A stretch of 36,281 bases of DNA from DATGIQ01 sp035295665 (GTDB taxonomy: Bacteria > Planctomycetota > Planctomycetia > Gemmatales > Gemmataceae). Shown piece by piece: positions 24,598-35,000 of the stretch. Both the position numbers and the translations under genes were made by a program. Location: NCBI GenBank assembly GCA_035295665.1, contig DATGIQ010000427.1, positions 1 to 36,281 of the forward strand, written 5' to 3'. The notes beneath the pieces are model-generated. The model was not told the origin of the DNA. It was given only the letters and a program-made list of their open reading frames with translations, and searched no databases. Each line of letters begins with the position of its first letter. The stretch's first letter is position 1.

Positions 24598-27162
24598 ATG
24601 GCTACCGGCCCATCCGCAACGCGCGATCCAACGTTCTTCCCTCCAACGGGAGCAACTCCCTCCCCGCTGGACGATTCCATTTTGCGCGCGCCCCTGGTTC
24701 CGATCGCCTTGGCCGTCACCGCTGGGATCACTCTCGATCGCACCCTGACTATTCCCTTACCGTTCAGCTTGCTCGTGGCCGCGGCCGGCATCCTGACCTG
24801 GGCCGTCGCCTTCTACAGCGGCAAGCGCGGGTTGGCAGTCGTCTACCTGGGCCTCAGCGCAGCCGCCCTGGGTGCCGGCTATCACCACGGCTACCGTAAT
24901 GTGTACCCTGCCGACGACATCGGCGAATGGGTCACGACCGAAGCCCGAATTGCGCAGGTGCGCGGCATCGTGGAAGAGGAGCCCCGCATCCAACACCGGC
25001 CGCCGCCCAGCCCGTTCCAATCCATTCCGCGCCCGGATCCTGGGCTGGGAGATCCCACTATCGCGATCCTCCGGGTTGTGCAGCTGCGCGGGGCCGAGGA
25101 TTGGCTCACCGTGTCCGGCCGGGCGCTATTGACGGTGGACGGTCCGGTCGTTGGTTTGCATGCCGGCGATGAGATTGAAGCGGTGGGACGGTTATCGGCG
25201 CCATCGGGTCCAGCAAATCCCGGCGAATTTGATCGGGCGGCTTACCTCCTCGATCAGCGGATTCGCGCGCAGCTACAGGTCGTGAAAACCACGGCGGGCG
25301 TGACCCGTCTGGCACGGGGCTGGCCCTGGACAGCCGGCGGTTGGCTTGGCGTTCTCCGCGGCTGGGCGCAGCGGACCTTGGATCAGGCGCTGCCGGCCCA
25401 GGCGAGCGGCGTGGCCACGGCGCTGCTCCTGGGCGAAAGCTCTTCGATGACCAACGAGGATTGGGAGAAGTATATCCACACCGGAGTGATTCACGTCCTG
25501 GCGATCTCCGGACAACACCTTGTGGTGCTGGCCGCGGTCCTGTGGTGGTCCGTGCGTTTGCTCCAGATCCGTCGCAGCCGAGCCGCGTGGTTCGTGGCCC
25601 TGTTCCTGCTGAGTTACGCACTGCTGACCGGAGGACGGCCGCCGGTGATGCGGTCGGCGATCATGGTTGGCGTTTCTTGTGGCGGCCTGGTCCTGGGCCG
25701 TCGGACCCTGTTGCCGAATTCGTTTGCCCTCGCCTGGCTGATCGTTGCCCTGCTCAATCCGACCGACCTGTGCACGGCGGGCTGCCAGCTCTCCTTCCTG
25801 TCCGTAGCGGTGCTGTACTGGGGAACCGCCCGCTGGCTCCAGCGGGATCAGGATGCGCTGGATCGCTTGACAGAGAAAACCGAGCCCGCCTGGCGGCGGT
25901 TCTCTGTTGGCATGCTTCGAGCCGTTGGGCTGAGCTACGCCGTTACGTTCGTAATCTGGCTCTGTTTGCTCCCGTTGGTGGCGTTCCACTATCAGGTGAT
26001 CTCGCTCGCCGGCCTGGTCATCGGACCACCCTTGGTTCTGTTGACTTCGATCGCGCTGATCGCAGGCTTCGTCCTCTTGGTGTTGGCGGCGGTGTTCCCG
26101 CTGCTGACGGTGCCGTTTGCCTGGGTGGTGCAGTGGTGCTTGGCCGGCTGTGATGGGTTGGTCCAGTGCAGCGAGCGATTGCCATTCAGCTACGGGTACT
26201 TTGGGATAGTGCCCGGCTGGTGGCTGTGGTTCTTTTACGCCGGGTTGCTGCTGGCCATCACGGTGGGCTGGGTTCAACGGCGCTGGCGTTGGGCGAGCTT
26301 GGCGGGCGTTGCGTGGCTCTGCATCGGTCTCCTCACAGGAGCCCTGGCGCTGCCGGCCGACGAGTTGCGCTGCACGTTCCTTGCGGTCGGACACGGCGGA
26401 TGTACCGTCCTGGAGACGCCGGATGGCCGCACCGTACTCTACGACGCCGGCGCCCTCGGTGGGCCGCAGGTAACCCAGCGCCACATCGCACCGTATCTGT
26501 GGTACCGCGGAATCCGCCGGATCGATGAAGTGTTCCTCTCCCACGCCGATCTCGATCACTTCAACGGGATGCAGGCCTTGCTGGAACGCTTTGCGATTGG
26601 TCAGGTAACGACGACCCCGAGCTTTGCTGCCAAGGATGCGCCGGGTGTGAAACAAATCTTGGCCGCCATCCGGGGCAAAGGCGTTCCGATCCGGACGGTC
26701 CAGGCGGGCGATCACCTTGTGGCCGGCGATGTCCGATGCGAGGTGCTCCACCCACCCGCTGTTGGTCCCGAGGGGAACGAAAATGCGCGCAGCCTGGTGC
26801 TTCGCATCCGCCACGCAGGACATACGTTGCTCTTGACCGGCGATCTGGAAGGTCCCGGCCTGACCCGTGTTTTGGCACTCGATCCGGTGCGGACCGACAT
26901 CTTCATGGCTCCGCATCATGGCAGCCGATTTTCAAATATTCCCGAGCTGGCCCGATGGGCGCAGCCCCGAGTAGTCATTTCCTGCGAAGGCCGGCCACGG
27001 GGCCCGGCGCGCCCGGCAGAGCCTTACAGCCCCAATGGCGCCCGATTCCTGGGCACCTGGCCCCACGGGGCCATCACCGTCCGTAGCCATGCCACGGGCC
27101 TTATAATCGAAACGTTTCACACGGGACAGCAATTTGTAGTCCGCCCAAGCCGCGCACCGTGA
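24598..27162 (+). CDS. comEC: ComEC/Rec2 DNA-uptake channel protein
   Basis: This 854-residue protein has the three regions of full ComEC. An N-terminal membrane and OB-like part (about 30-260, with TVSGRALLTVDG and GDEIEAVGRLS) comes first. The Competence membrane domain (about 260-580) follows, with ALLLGESSSM, the hallmark HVLAISGQHL and LLTGGRPPVMRSAIM. Last is a metallo-beta-lactamase domain from about 600, with GHGGCTVLETPDG, HADLDH at 649-654, GDLEG and APHHGSRFSN. In competent bacteria it carries single-stranded DNA across the inner membrane, and the C-terminal domain may be a nuclease. The metal ligands look intact. No other com gene is adjacent. No clear ribosome site precedes the ATG. 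Confidence 0.9.
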   Translation: MATGPSATRDPTFFPPTGATPSPLDDSILRAPLVPIALAVTAGITLDRTLTIPLPFSLLVAAAGILTWAVAFYSGKRGLAVVYLGLSAAALGAGYHHGYRNVYPADDIGEWVTTEARIAQVRGIVEEEPRIQHRPPPSPFQSIPRPDPGLGDPTIAILRVVQLRGAEDWLTVSGRALLTVDGPVVGLHAGDEIEAVGRLSAPSGPANPGEFDRAAYLLDQRIRAQLQVVKTTAGVTRLARGWPWTAGGWLGVLRGWAQRTLDQALPAQASGVATALLLGESSSMTNEDWEKYIHTGVIHVLAISGQHLVVLAAVLWWSVRLLQIRRSRAAWFVALFLLSYALLTGGRPPVMRSAIMVGVSCGGLVLGRRTLLPNSFALAWLIVALLNPTDLCTAGCQLSFLSVAVLYWGTARWLQRDQDALDRLTEKTEPAWRRFSVGMLRAVGLSYAVTFVIWLCLLPLVAFHYQVISLAGLVIGPPLVLLTSIALIAGFVLLVLAAVFPLLTVPFAWVVQWCLAGCDGLVQCSERLPFSYGYFGIVPGWWLWFFYAGLLLAITVGWVQRRWRWASLAGVAWLCIGLLTGALALPADELRCTFLAVGHGGCTVLETPDGRTVLYDAGALGGPQVTQRHIAPYLWYRGIRRIDEVFLSHADLDHFNGMQALLERFAIGQVTTTPSFAAKDAPGVKQILAAIRGKGVPIRTVQAGDHLVAGDVRCEVLHPPAVGPEGNENARSLVLRIRHAGHTLLLTGDLEGPGLTRVLALDPVRTDIFMAPHHGSRFSNIPELARWAQPRVVISCEGRPRGPARPAEPYSPNGARFLGTWPHGAITVRSHATGLIIETFHTGQQFVVRPSRAP

Positions 27163-27249
27163 CAATAGTTGAGCCGGCCCGCGTTCGCCCAATAAGAAGT
27201 CAGTCGCTGCCTACGAATATGGCAAGAAGTGCTAGCTTTCGCGCGCTGT

Positions 27250-27278
27250 TTGCATTAGAGTCACGGATTGGCTTATAT
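27250..27278 (+). promoter_or_regulatory. Candidate sigma-70 promoter upstream of ptsP
   Basis: TTGCAT at 27250-27255 and TTATAT at 27273-27278 are separated by 17 bases, the ideal spacing. They lie in an AT-rich stretch about 140 bases upstream of the ptsP start. The intervening region carries no gene. Confidence 0.4.
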
Positions 27279-27418
27279 GTGATTCGGGTCCAAAATCTCG
27301 GTAAATTGTCGCGTTCGTAACTCTATGCTCAACTGTGATTTCAAGCCCTGCCGACCGATGGGCATGGTTGTTGCAATTGTGAGGCGGATTTCGCAGGTCG
27401 TACGGTCAGCCATTGGAC

Positions 27419-29716
27419 ATGAGCCAGCTTGTTCCTACGCATGAAAGTTCTTTGCTCCTGACGCTCGAGGAGATCAGTCAGCTCGTTTCGCATAGCCATC
27501 ATCCGGGCGAGACCTTGGCGAATATTGTCCAGTTGATCCAGGGACGTTTTGACACCGATGTCTGCTCGGTCTATCTCCTGGGAACCGAACAGGGGGAGCT
27601 GGTCCTAGGCGCAACCGTCGGGCTAAAACCGGAAAGTGTCGGCCAGGTGCGCATGCGCCTCGACGAAGGGCTGACGGGCTTGGTTGCCGAGAAAATGGCC
27701 CCGGTGATGGTCAGCGATGCGTTTGCCCATCCTCGGTTCAAGTATTTCCCCGAGGCGGGTGAAGACCCGTATCATTCCTTTCTCGGTATACCGCTCGTGG
27801 AGGGCGGGACGCTCCAGGGCGTGCTCGTCGTGCAAACGCTGGAACCGCGCATTTTTTCAGCCAACGAAATGCGCATGCTCGTAGCCGTGGCTGCCCAGCT
27901 TGCACCGCTGGTGAGCGAAGCGCGGTTGATTGAGCAGGTCGTAGCGGTCGCGCACCGGTCGGAAGAAACCTTGGCTTCTCCGATCGCACTGGAACCGGGC
28001 ACGTTGCATGGGACGCCTCTGAGTCCCGGGATTGGTTTTGGCCAGGCGTATCTGGTGGATGGCTTCCGGGAATGGCAACCCACAAGTGAGCGGCGAAGCA
28101 CGGACTCCGGCAGGGAGCAGGGCAGGCTCGACGCAGCGCTGGCTGTGGCCCGAGAGGAAATTACGCGACTCAGTCACCGCATTTCCATGCTGGTGGGGGA
28201 GGACCATGGCGCGATCTTGCAGGGTCAGCTCATGATCATGCAAGACAGCACCATCGAGCAAGACCTCACCGGATGCCTGGCGGCCGGCTGTACTGCGGAA
28301 GAAGCTCTCCTTCAGACACTCGACAAATACGAGCTGGCGTTCCAAAAACTGACCAATCCGCTTTTCCAGGAACGCGTCTACGATATCAAGGATGTCTTTC
28401 GCCGGGTCCTGTGGCACTTGCGGCCACGCCCCCCGGCTTCCGACGAGGCCACGGACAAGCTCGTGCTGGTGGCCCGCGAAGCTTCGGTCATGGACCTGTT
28501 TTCCGTCGACCTTGATCGCCTGGCTGCGGTGGTCGTGGAACATGGCGGCCCGCAGAGCCATGCCGCCATCCTGGCGCGGAGCCTGAACATTCCCATGGTC
28601 GGTCAGGTGCCGGAGCTAGTGGGCCGTCTGCGTCCCGGCCGAAGAGTGAAGGTCGATGGCAAGCTCGGCCAGATCTGTTTGGACCCCGGGCCGCAATGCG
28701 CTTCCGCGCTGACGCCGGTTGGTGAGGCGCTGGCCGCCACGCAAAGCCTGGCCGCGGAACCGGCGCTGCCGGTTCCGAGCGGCGAGCCAGCGATCCAGGG
28801 CCTGCCGCGGATGGAAGCCAACATCAACCTGCTCTGCGAGCTGCGCCAGGCCGTGGACCAAGGAGCCAGCGGGGTCGGTCTTTATCGCAGCGAATTCCTG
28901 TTCTTGGCTCGGCGGACCTTGCCGACCGAAGACGAGCAGGTCGGCATTTACCGGAAGCTGTTGCAAGCCATGAAGGGCCGGCCCGTGAGCATCCGGACGT
29001 TCGATCTGCGCCCCGACAAGCTGGCTCACTATGCACACTGGACTTCCGCGGCCACGCATCCCCTGGATTGGCGGCTCGTCCTCAGTTCGCCGCCGCTGCA
29101 GAAATTGTTCAAGGACCAGGTCCGCGCGATCCTCCGCGCGGCCACGGTTGGCCCCGCCCGCATCCTCGTTCCGTTGGTGATCCGCACCGAACAGCTCGAT
29201 TTTGTCCTGGAGACCGTCGACCGGGCACGGGAAGAACTCCAGCGGGATGGCCTGGAGTTTGGCCCTGATGTGCCCCTGGGCATCATGCTCGAAGCGGCGG
29301 CGGCCACAACCATGGTGGATACCTGGGCTGCCCGGGTCGATTATTTCGCCCTGGGCACCAATGACCTGATTGCCTCCGCGCTGGGAATCGATCGCGCCGA
29401 TCCCGTGGGCGCGGACCCCAACGATGCCCTGCACCCGGGGTTTCTCAGTCTCCTTCAGTCCGTGGTTTTGGCCGCACACCGAGCGAACCGCCGGGTTGCC
29501 GTTTGTGGTGAAATGGCCTGCGATCCGCAGGGGACGTTGGTACTGGCAGCGTTACAGGTTGACTCGGTCAGCGTGGCCGTGCATCAGCTGGAAGCGGTGC
29601 GCCGAACCCTTGCTCTCGCACCCCTGACAACACTTTCCGATCATGCCGCGGAAATCCTGCGTTTACGCACCGCAGGGCAGGTTCGGGATTACCTGCGGCG
29701 GCTCCCAGAAGCTTGA
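27419..29716 (+). CDS. ptsP: GAF-domain PEP-protein phosphotransferase (enzyme I, PtsP type)
   Basis: This 765-residue protein combines an N-terminal GAF sensor (about 10-170: VCSVYLLGTEQGELVLGATV, DEGLTGLVAE, SFLGIPLVEGGTLQGVLVVQ) with a complete enzyme I module. It transfers phosphate from PEP to an HPr-like carrier in the nitrogen phosphotransferase relay. The phospho-accepting His381 lies in GGPQSHAAILARSLNIP. In the PEP domain, RTFDLRPDK, the Glu of IMLEAAAATT, GTNDL, the Arg of GIDRADP and Cys696 in AVCGEMACDP correspond to the active-site residues of E. coli enzyme I. RTFDLRPDK departs from the usual RTxDxGGDK. No HPr or EIIA gene is nearby. A TTG at 27413 in frame is an alternative start. 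Confidence 0.85.
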   Translation: MSQLVPTHESSLLLTLEEISQLVSHSHHPGETLANIVQLIQGRFDTDVCSVYLLGTEQGELVLGATVGLKPESVGQVRMRLDEGLTGLVAEKMAPVMVSDAFAHPRFKYFPEAGEDPYHSFLGIPLVEGGTLQGVLVVQTLEPRIFSANEMRMLVAVAAQLAPLVSEARLIEQVVAVAHRSEETLASPIALEPGTLHGTPLSPGIGFGQAYLVDGFREWQPTSERRSTDSGREQGRLDAALAVAREEITRLSHRISMLVGEDHGAILQGQLMIMQDSTIEQDLTGCLAAGCTAEEALLQTLDKYELAFQKLTNPLFQERVYDIKDVFRRVLWHLRPRPPASDEATDKLVLVAREASVMDLFSVDLDRLAAVVVEHGGPQSHAAILARSLNIPMVGQVPELVGRLRPGRRVKVDGKLGQICLDPGPQCASALTPVGEALAATQSLAAEPALPVPSGEPAIQGLPRMEANINLLCELRQAVDQGASGVGLYRSEFLFLARRTLPTEDEQVGIYRKLLQAMKGRPVSIRTFDLRPDKLAHYAHWTSAATHPLDWRLVLSSPPLQKLFKDQVRAILRAATVGPARILVPLVIRTEQLDFVLETVDRAREELQRDGLEFGPDVPLGIMLEAAAATTMVDTWAARVDYFALGTNDLIASALGIDRADPVGADPNDALHPGFLSLLQSVVLAAHRANRRVAVCGEMACDPQGTLVLAALQVDSVSVAVHQLEAVRRTLALAPLTTLSDHAAEILRLRTAGQVRDYLRRLPEA

Positions 29717-29741
29717 GCTGCCTCAGGGAGCTGCCGGGCTA

Positions 29742-31613
29742 TTAAAGCCGCGCCAGGTATTCGTTCGATCCCATGACGAATGCGATAACGTCCTGATCGT
29801 GCGTTCCTTGACCCAACAACGTGGTGAACGCATTCAAGCCGCCGCTGTCGGCGGCGCGGCGCAGAAAGGCTTGATAATAGCCCTGCACCAGGTCGCGGTG
29901 GCACTCCGCGCTACTCACGATCGCCGCGGCGACCTGCGTGCGTGTCATGCCGTTTGCCAGGGCCTGGCTGAAGGCCGCCTGGCCACCTGCATCGGCAGTG
30001 CGGTTGAGGGCATCTTGGTACAGAGCTGTGATGAATCCGCTGTTGCTGCCGCCGCCCCGTGTCTGGAAGTATTCGGACGATCCCGCCATGATCGCCGCCA
30101 CCTGCTCCGCGCTCCCGCCGGCTCCGAGGAAAGCCACGAAGCCGGTCAACCCACCCGTGTCCGCGATCCGGTGCAGGTACTGCGTGTACAACGATTGCAC
30201 GACATCTGCGCGGTATTCCGGGCTGCTCTCCATCGCCTCGACCACGGCCGTCCGGCTCATGCCTTGGTTGAGAAGAGTCGTCCACGTGGCCAGGCCGCCG
30301 GTGTCGGCCGGCCGCTGGAGCAGGTCCAGGTATGCCTGAGCCACAAAGGCTTGATTGGCCGCGGAGGATGGGCCAAAGGTGTACCGATCGGCTGCGGTCG
30401 CCGCCGACGTGCCGTAAGGCGACTGCACAACCACATCCACGGTGCCGGCGGCATGGGCAGGGATCGTGGCCGTGAGCTGGGTGTCGGAGAGCACGGTGAC
30501 GTTCGTGGCGGCGACGGTGCCGAAGAGGATTTGTGTTTGGCCGGCCCCGCCGGAGAAGTTCAGGCCAGTGATGGTAATCGTGGCTCCACCTGCGGTGCTT
30601 CCCGAATTCTGGTCCAGGCCGGAGACAACCGGCGTGAGATCGACCGCCTCGAAGTCGCTACCAACAATCTGGCTCAGATTGTGCAGATCGTTATCATCCC
30701 AGCGGGATGACGGTTCGCCACTGAGGTACCAACCGCTGCCATTGTCGGCCACGATCATGCCGTAATCCTTGAGCGCTTGCAGAATCACCTGGTTGGCAGG
30801 CGAGAAGCCGGAGATATTTACACTCTGCTTCAAGCGGAAACGCTCGCCCATCCGGGGCAGGACAGGGTTGTTGCTGCCGGCATAGTGAGAAGCCGGAAAC
30901 ACGTAGGCATTGTCGGATCGTGGAACCGTGAAGCGCAGTGCGTGGGTGATTTTTCCTTGATCGAGCACCTCATCGGGCCGCACCAGCCCGGTCAGAATGG
31001 GTAGCCCCGCCGCGTCGGCCGAGGTGAAGCCGGGGGTGCGAAATGAATCCTTGCTCAAGTCCCAGACCGCTTCTGAATCCGCGTGCCATTGGCCGTCGGG
31101 CTCTTCGGATGGCCGATGCGTGTTGAATGTTTCGTAAAGGAGGTTGTGGTCCTTGTCATAGACCAGCATGTGCCGATCGCCGGTGTTCTGGTTGGAGGGC
31201 AACGGGTCGCCTTCGATGACGGCGTTGCTGGGAATGGGAATAGGAAGCAGGTCGCTCTCATCAGGGTAGGCATCGATCGTCACCGGAACCTTGGGCTGCG
31301 TGCCGGACACGACGTTGAAGGGGATGCCGTTGAGGGCACCGGCGTAGGTGGTGCCGAAGTCCGGGTGGAAGTGACTGGTCAGGCCGATACTGCCAACCAA
31401 CGTATCGGAGTTGGCAGCCACGGGGGCATCGGTGATTTTTTGATTCCAAGGATTGTCGGCTGGAAACAGCGGGTTGCCCAGGAGAGTGGGAACGACTCGC
31501 GACTCCAGCAGCTCCAAACCCAACCATGAAGAGGGCCCGGGCTTTGCCCTATGGCCGGTGCCAGAAGGATTCGCCTTACGGAACTGCTGTTGAAGCCATC
31601 CGGTGAACGACAT
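29742..31613 (-). CDS. Large secreted protein with IPT/TIG domain and DUF4214-like C-terminus
   Basis: This 623-residue protein has, near residue 35, LGLELLESRVVPTLLG, the LExR-type motif of planctomycete extracellular proteins (Planc_extracel-like). Residues 45-325 form a domain I do not recognise confidently (PADNPWNQKITDAPV, GDRHMLVYDKDHNLLYETFN, FPASHYAGSNNPVLPRMGERFRL); it resembles secreted hypothetical proteins of soil bacteria. An IPT/TIG module follows at about 335-420 (GSTAGGATITITGLNFSGG). The last 200 residues are four DUF4214-like units of about 50 residues, each with LYxxxLxRxADxGGL and SSEYxxxxV. An AAGGAG ribosome site precedes the start. It converges on ptsP and is divergent from another DUF4214 protein. 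Function unknown. Confidence 0.78.
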   Translation of the reverse strand: MSFTGWLQQQFRKANPSGTGHRAKPGPSSWLGLELLESRVVPTLLGNPLFPADNPWNQKITDAPVAANSDTLVGSIGLTSHFHPDFGTTYAGALNGIPFNVVSGTQPKVPVTIDAYPDESDLLPIPIPSNAVIEGDPLPSNQNTGDRHMLVYDKDHNLLYETFNTHRPSEEPDGQWHADSEAVWDLSKDSFRTPGFTSADAAGLPILTGLVRPDEVLDQGKITHALRFTVPRSDNAYVFPASHYAGSNNPVLPRMGERFRLKQSVNISGFSPANQVILQALKDYGMIVADNGSGWYLSGEPSSRWDDNDLHNLSQIVGSDFEAVDLTPVVSGLDQNSGSTAGGATITITGLNFSGGAGQTQILFGTVAATNVTVLSDTQLTATIPAHAAGTVDVVVQSPYGTSAATAADRYTFGPSSAANQAFVAQAYLDLLQRPADTGGLATWTTLLNQGMSRTAVVEAMESSPEYRADVVQSLYTQYLHRIADTGGLTGFVAFLGAGGSAEQVAAIMAGSSEYFQTRGGGSNSGFITALYQDALNRTADAGGQAAFSQALANGMTRTQVAAAIVSSAECHRDLVQGYYQAFLRRAADSGGLNAFTTLLGQGTHDQDVIAFVMGSNEYLARL

Positions 31614-32043
31614 GCCGCAACTCCTTGGAAAACAAGGTTACTGCCAGCCATGTCCACGGGACGGGTGCGGTGGTGACAGGGCGATCGGTGGGGCCATCCG
31701 TTCCCGTGCGGGGTCCGGATTTCTCCTGCAAAACTCTACGTCAAGCATTCGGGATGTGCCAGCGGATTTGAACGCGTGCGCCCGCCTGGAGCCAAGAATT
31801 TCGTTGAGCAATGAGAGGCCGCTGTGCCGGCGAAGACCTTACAAGCCGGACGCGCCAGCGAAGGACCTTGCGGTGCTTGGCCAGCGTCCGGCTTGTGGCC
31901 TGCCGAAACATGGATGGTGAGATTGGTTGGAGAAAGAAGTTTTGGCCTCGGCAACAATCGGCGTGGTTGAGTCCTTCGTCTATATGTTGTGGGTTCTTGG
32001 TTCGACCGATTTACGAAACCTCTTTTTCTGCAAGAGTGACGCT
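31614..32043. other. Shared upstream region of two divergent secreted-protein genes
   Basis: These 430 bases contain the palindromic repeat at 31841-31896 and no convincing gene. The downstream frame is open back to 31927, but the protein motifs begin at the ATG at 32044. AT-rich stretches near 31720-31740 and 31980-32030 could hold promoters; none is clear. Confidence 0.45.
31841..31896. repeat. Palindromic element, third REP-like copy
   Basis: ACAAGCCGGACGC (31841-31853) pairs exactly with GCGTCCGGCTTGT (31884-31896). The left arm continues GCCAGCGAAGG, as in the copy at 501-553. Confidence 0.75.
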
Positions 32044-35000
32044 ATGCAGATTGGATTGCCCCGTTGGCTACGCCGGGAGCGAAATTACCAGCCCCAGCGC
32101 CGTTCCCTTCGGCCGATTCTCGAAGATTTGGAAGACCGCTGTCTTCTGGCAGCGCCGGTGGTCGATCCGATTAATTTCACGCCGTTGAATATTCCCGCGG
32201 GCAAAACCTTGTTCGTGCCGGTCACGGCCACGGATGCGGACGGCAATCCGTTGACGTACACCGCCACGAGCAGCAATTCCCAGATTACCGTGACCCCGCG
32301 GAACAACCCCCATCCCTACTTGAAGATTTCAGTCGCCGGCTTTGGCGATATGGTTTTTCAGCTGTTTGATGACTTGACGCCGAACACGGTGGCCACCATC
32401 GAGGGGCTAGTCAAGAGCGAGTTTTACAATAATTTGACGTTTCATCGTGTCGTATCGAATTTCGTCATCCAGGGCGGCGACCCGAACGGCAACGGCACGG
32501 GAGGCCCCGGATTCACGTTTAACGATGAGTTCAACCCGTCGGCCATCTACAGCGGCAATGGCCAGCTCGGCCTGGCCAACTCGGGTCCGGACACCAACGG
32601 TTCGCAGTTCTTTGTTACCCTCGGTCCGCAGCGGATCCTCGATTTCAATCAGGCGATCTTCGGCCAGCTGGTCCGAGGCTTCGATGTGCTGAGCAAGATT
32701 GACGCCGTCCCGGTCGATAGCAGTGACAAGCCGACGACGCCGGTCGTGATCACCAGCGCCAGCATAATCCAGGATACGACCGACACGGTTCTCATGCTCC
32801 AGGCTGTCCCCGGGGCAACCGGTTCGTCCACGATCACCGTGACCGCCAGCGACGGCAAGGGCGGAACGTCCACACAAACGTTGACGGTCCAGGCCATGAC
32901 CGATACGACCGACGACCCGCCCATCCTGGGTCCGGTCTCCAATGGCGTGACTCCCGTCAATACGCCGGTGACCATCAACCTGTCCAGCACGGATTTGCAG
33001 AATGATCCCGTGCAATACGAGGCTATTGTCCAGGGAACCAACCCCGGAGCCACGGCAACGGTCAATGGCAATGTGGTCACGGTAACACCGAATGCGGGTT
33101 TTACGGGCCCGGTCCAGGTATTGGTCGGTGTTGCGCAGCAGGGAGCTACCGGTCGCGGCAGCGCTCAGGGCTTGTTCGATACGCAGATCATCACCGTCGG
33201 CGTCGGCGACCTTGCCCTGTCGGCCACGGGCGTTGGCGTCTCGGCCAGCGAAGGGACGTCGGCCAATGGCATCACGGTGGCCACGTTTACCGATCCGGAT
33301 CCCAATGCCGCGGCCAGCGATTTCACGGCCAGCATCAACTGGGGCGATAGCCATGTCTCGGCGGGAACGGTGACGCTCGGCAGCGGCGGAATGCTGACGG
33401 TCGCCGGCACCAACACGTACAAGGAAGCGGGGACGTATCCCGTCAAGGTGACCATCACCGATCGTCTCGGGGCGGTCGCGACAGCCACGAGCACGGGTAC
33501 CGTAACCGATGCGCCGCTCACCGCTCAGGCCGCGACCATCACCGCCGCCGCGGGAGTTGCGGGCAACCATCTCCTGGTGGCAACCTTCACCGACAATGAT
33601 CCAAACGCGACGGCCGGCGATTACACGGCCACCATCGACTGGGGCGATGGCACCTCCTCGGCCGGGACCATCGTCGCCGGAAGCACGATCTCTTTCAGTG
33701 TGACCGGCAGCCATACGTACAGCACGCAGGGCAGCTTCACGGCCAGCGTGACGATCACGGACATCAACACGGCAGGGGATGTGGCGGGCAGCACGGCCGC
33801 GGTGACCAGCGCGGCCACCGTGTCCCAGCCGATCGCCACCACAACGACGCTCACGGTCTCGCCGACTAGCTCGACGGTCTTCGGCCAAGCGGTGGTTCTG
33901 ACCGCCACCGTTTCAGCCGTCGCGTCGGGTTCGGGCACTCCCAGCGGGACGGTCACGTTTCAGGATGGCACGACGACCCTGGGAACCGGCACGCTCGACG
34001 CCAACGGCACCGCTACCTTTACCACGACGTCCTTGACGGCCGGCACGAGCCATTCTCTCATAGCCGTCTACAACGGCGGCGGCGCTTTCACCGGCAGCAC
34101 GTCGTCGGCCATCACATTTTCGGTCAACAAAGCCGACGCCACCGTCACCGTGACGGCGTCGCCCAATCCCGCGACCGCCGGCCAGGCGACCACTTTCACG
34201 GCCATCCTCACCGCAGTCGTGCCGGGAAGCGGAACGCCGACCGGTACGGTCACGTTCATGGATGGCACGACGACCCTGGGAACCGGCACGCTTGATGCCA
34301 ACGGCCAGGCCACATTCCAGACCTCGGCACTGACCCAGGGACAGCACACGATCACGGCGGTTTACGCGGGAGACAGCAACTTCAACACCGCGACCTCCAC
34401 GCCGCTCAACTTGACGGTGAAGGCGGCTCCCGTGGCTACGGACCAGAGCTATGTCACGCAGCTTTACCAGAATCTGCTTGGCCGGGCACCGGATCCGCAA
34501 GGCCTGAACACGTTCACGACCGCTCTGAGCCAGAATAGCATGAGCCGTGCGCAGGTCGCAGAGACCATTGCCACCAGCGACGAAGGCCGCACGCATGAAA
34601 TTCAGAACCTCTACCAAACCTACCTTGCTCGGGCGGCCGACCCGGTTGGGCTCGATTTGTCCTTGAGCTTTTTGAAAGCGGGCGGTCCGCTGCAACAGGT
34701 GCGAGCGGTCATCCTCGGCTCACCGGAATATTTCCAGAGCCGGTCGGGGAGTGACGATACGACGTTTCTGACGAATGTGTACCACGATGTCCTGGGAAGG
34801 ACGGTGGATGCGGTCGGCCAATCCCTGGGCGGCCAAGCCTTGGCGGCCGGGATGGACCGCGTGAGATTTGCCGAGGTCGTCTTGAGCAGTGCCGAAGGGG
34901 AGCAGGACCTGGTCCAGAATTATTACACCCAGCTCCTGAACCGCACGGCGGATGGCGTCGGGATGGCGGCGTCTACGGCGGCGATGGCACAGGGAGCCAG

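Noticed and set aside
25273..26919. 548-residue minus-strand frame opposite comEC
   Set aside because: Its Gln/Arg/His-rich composition is typical of antisense frames; ComEC motifs lie on the plus strand.
32407..33888. 493-residue minus-strand frame opposite the cyclophilin protein
   Set aside because: Arg/Gly/Asp-rich shadow of a repetitive Thr-rich gene; no family features.
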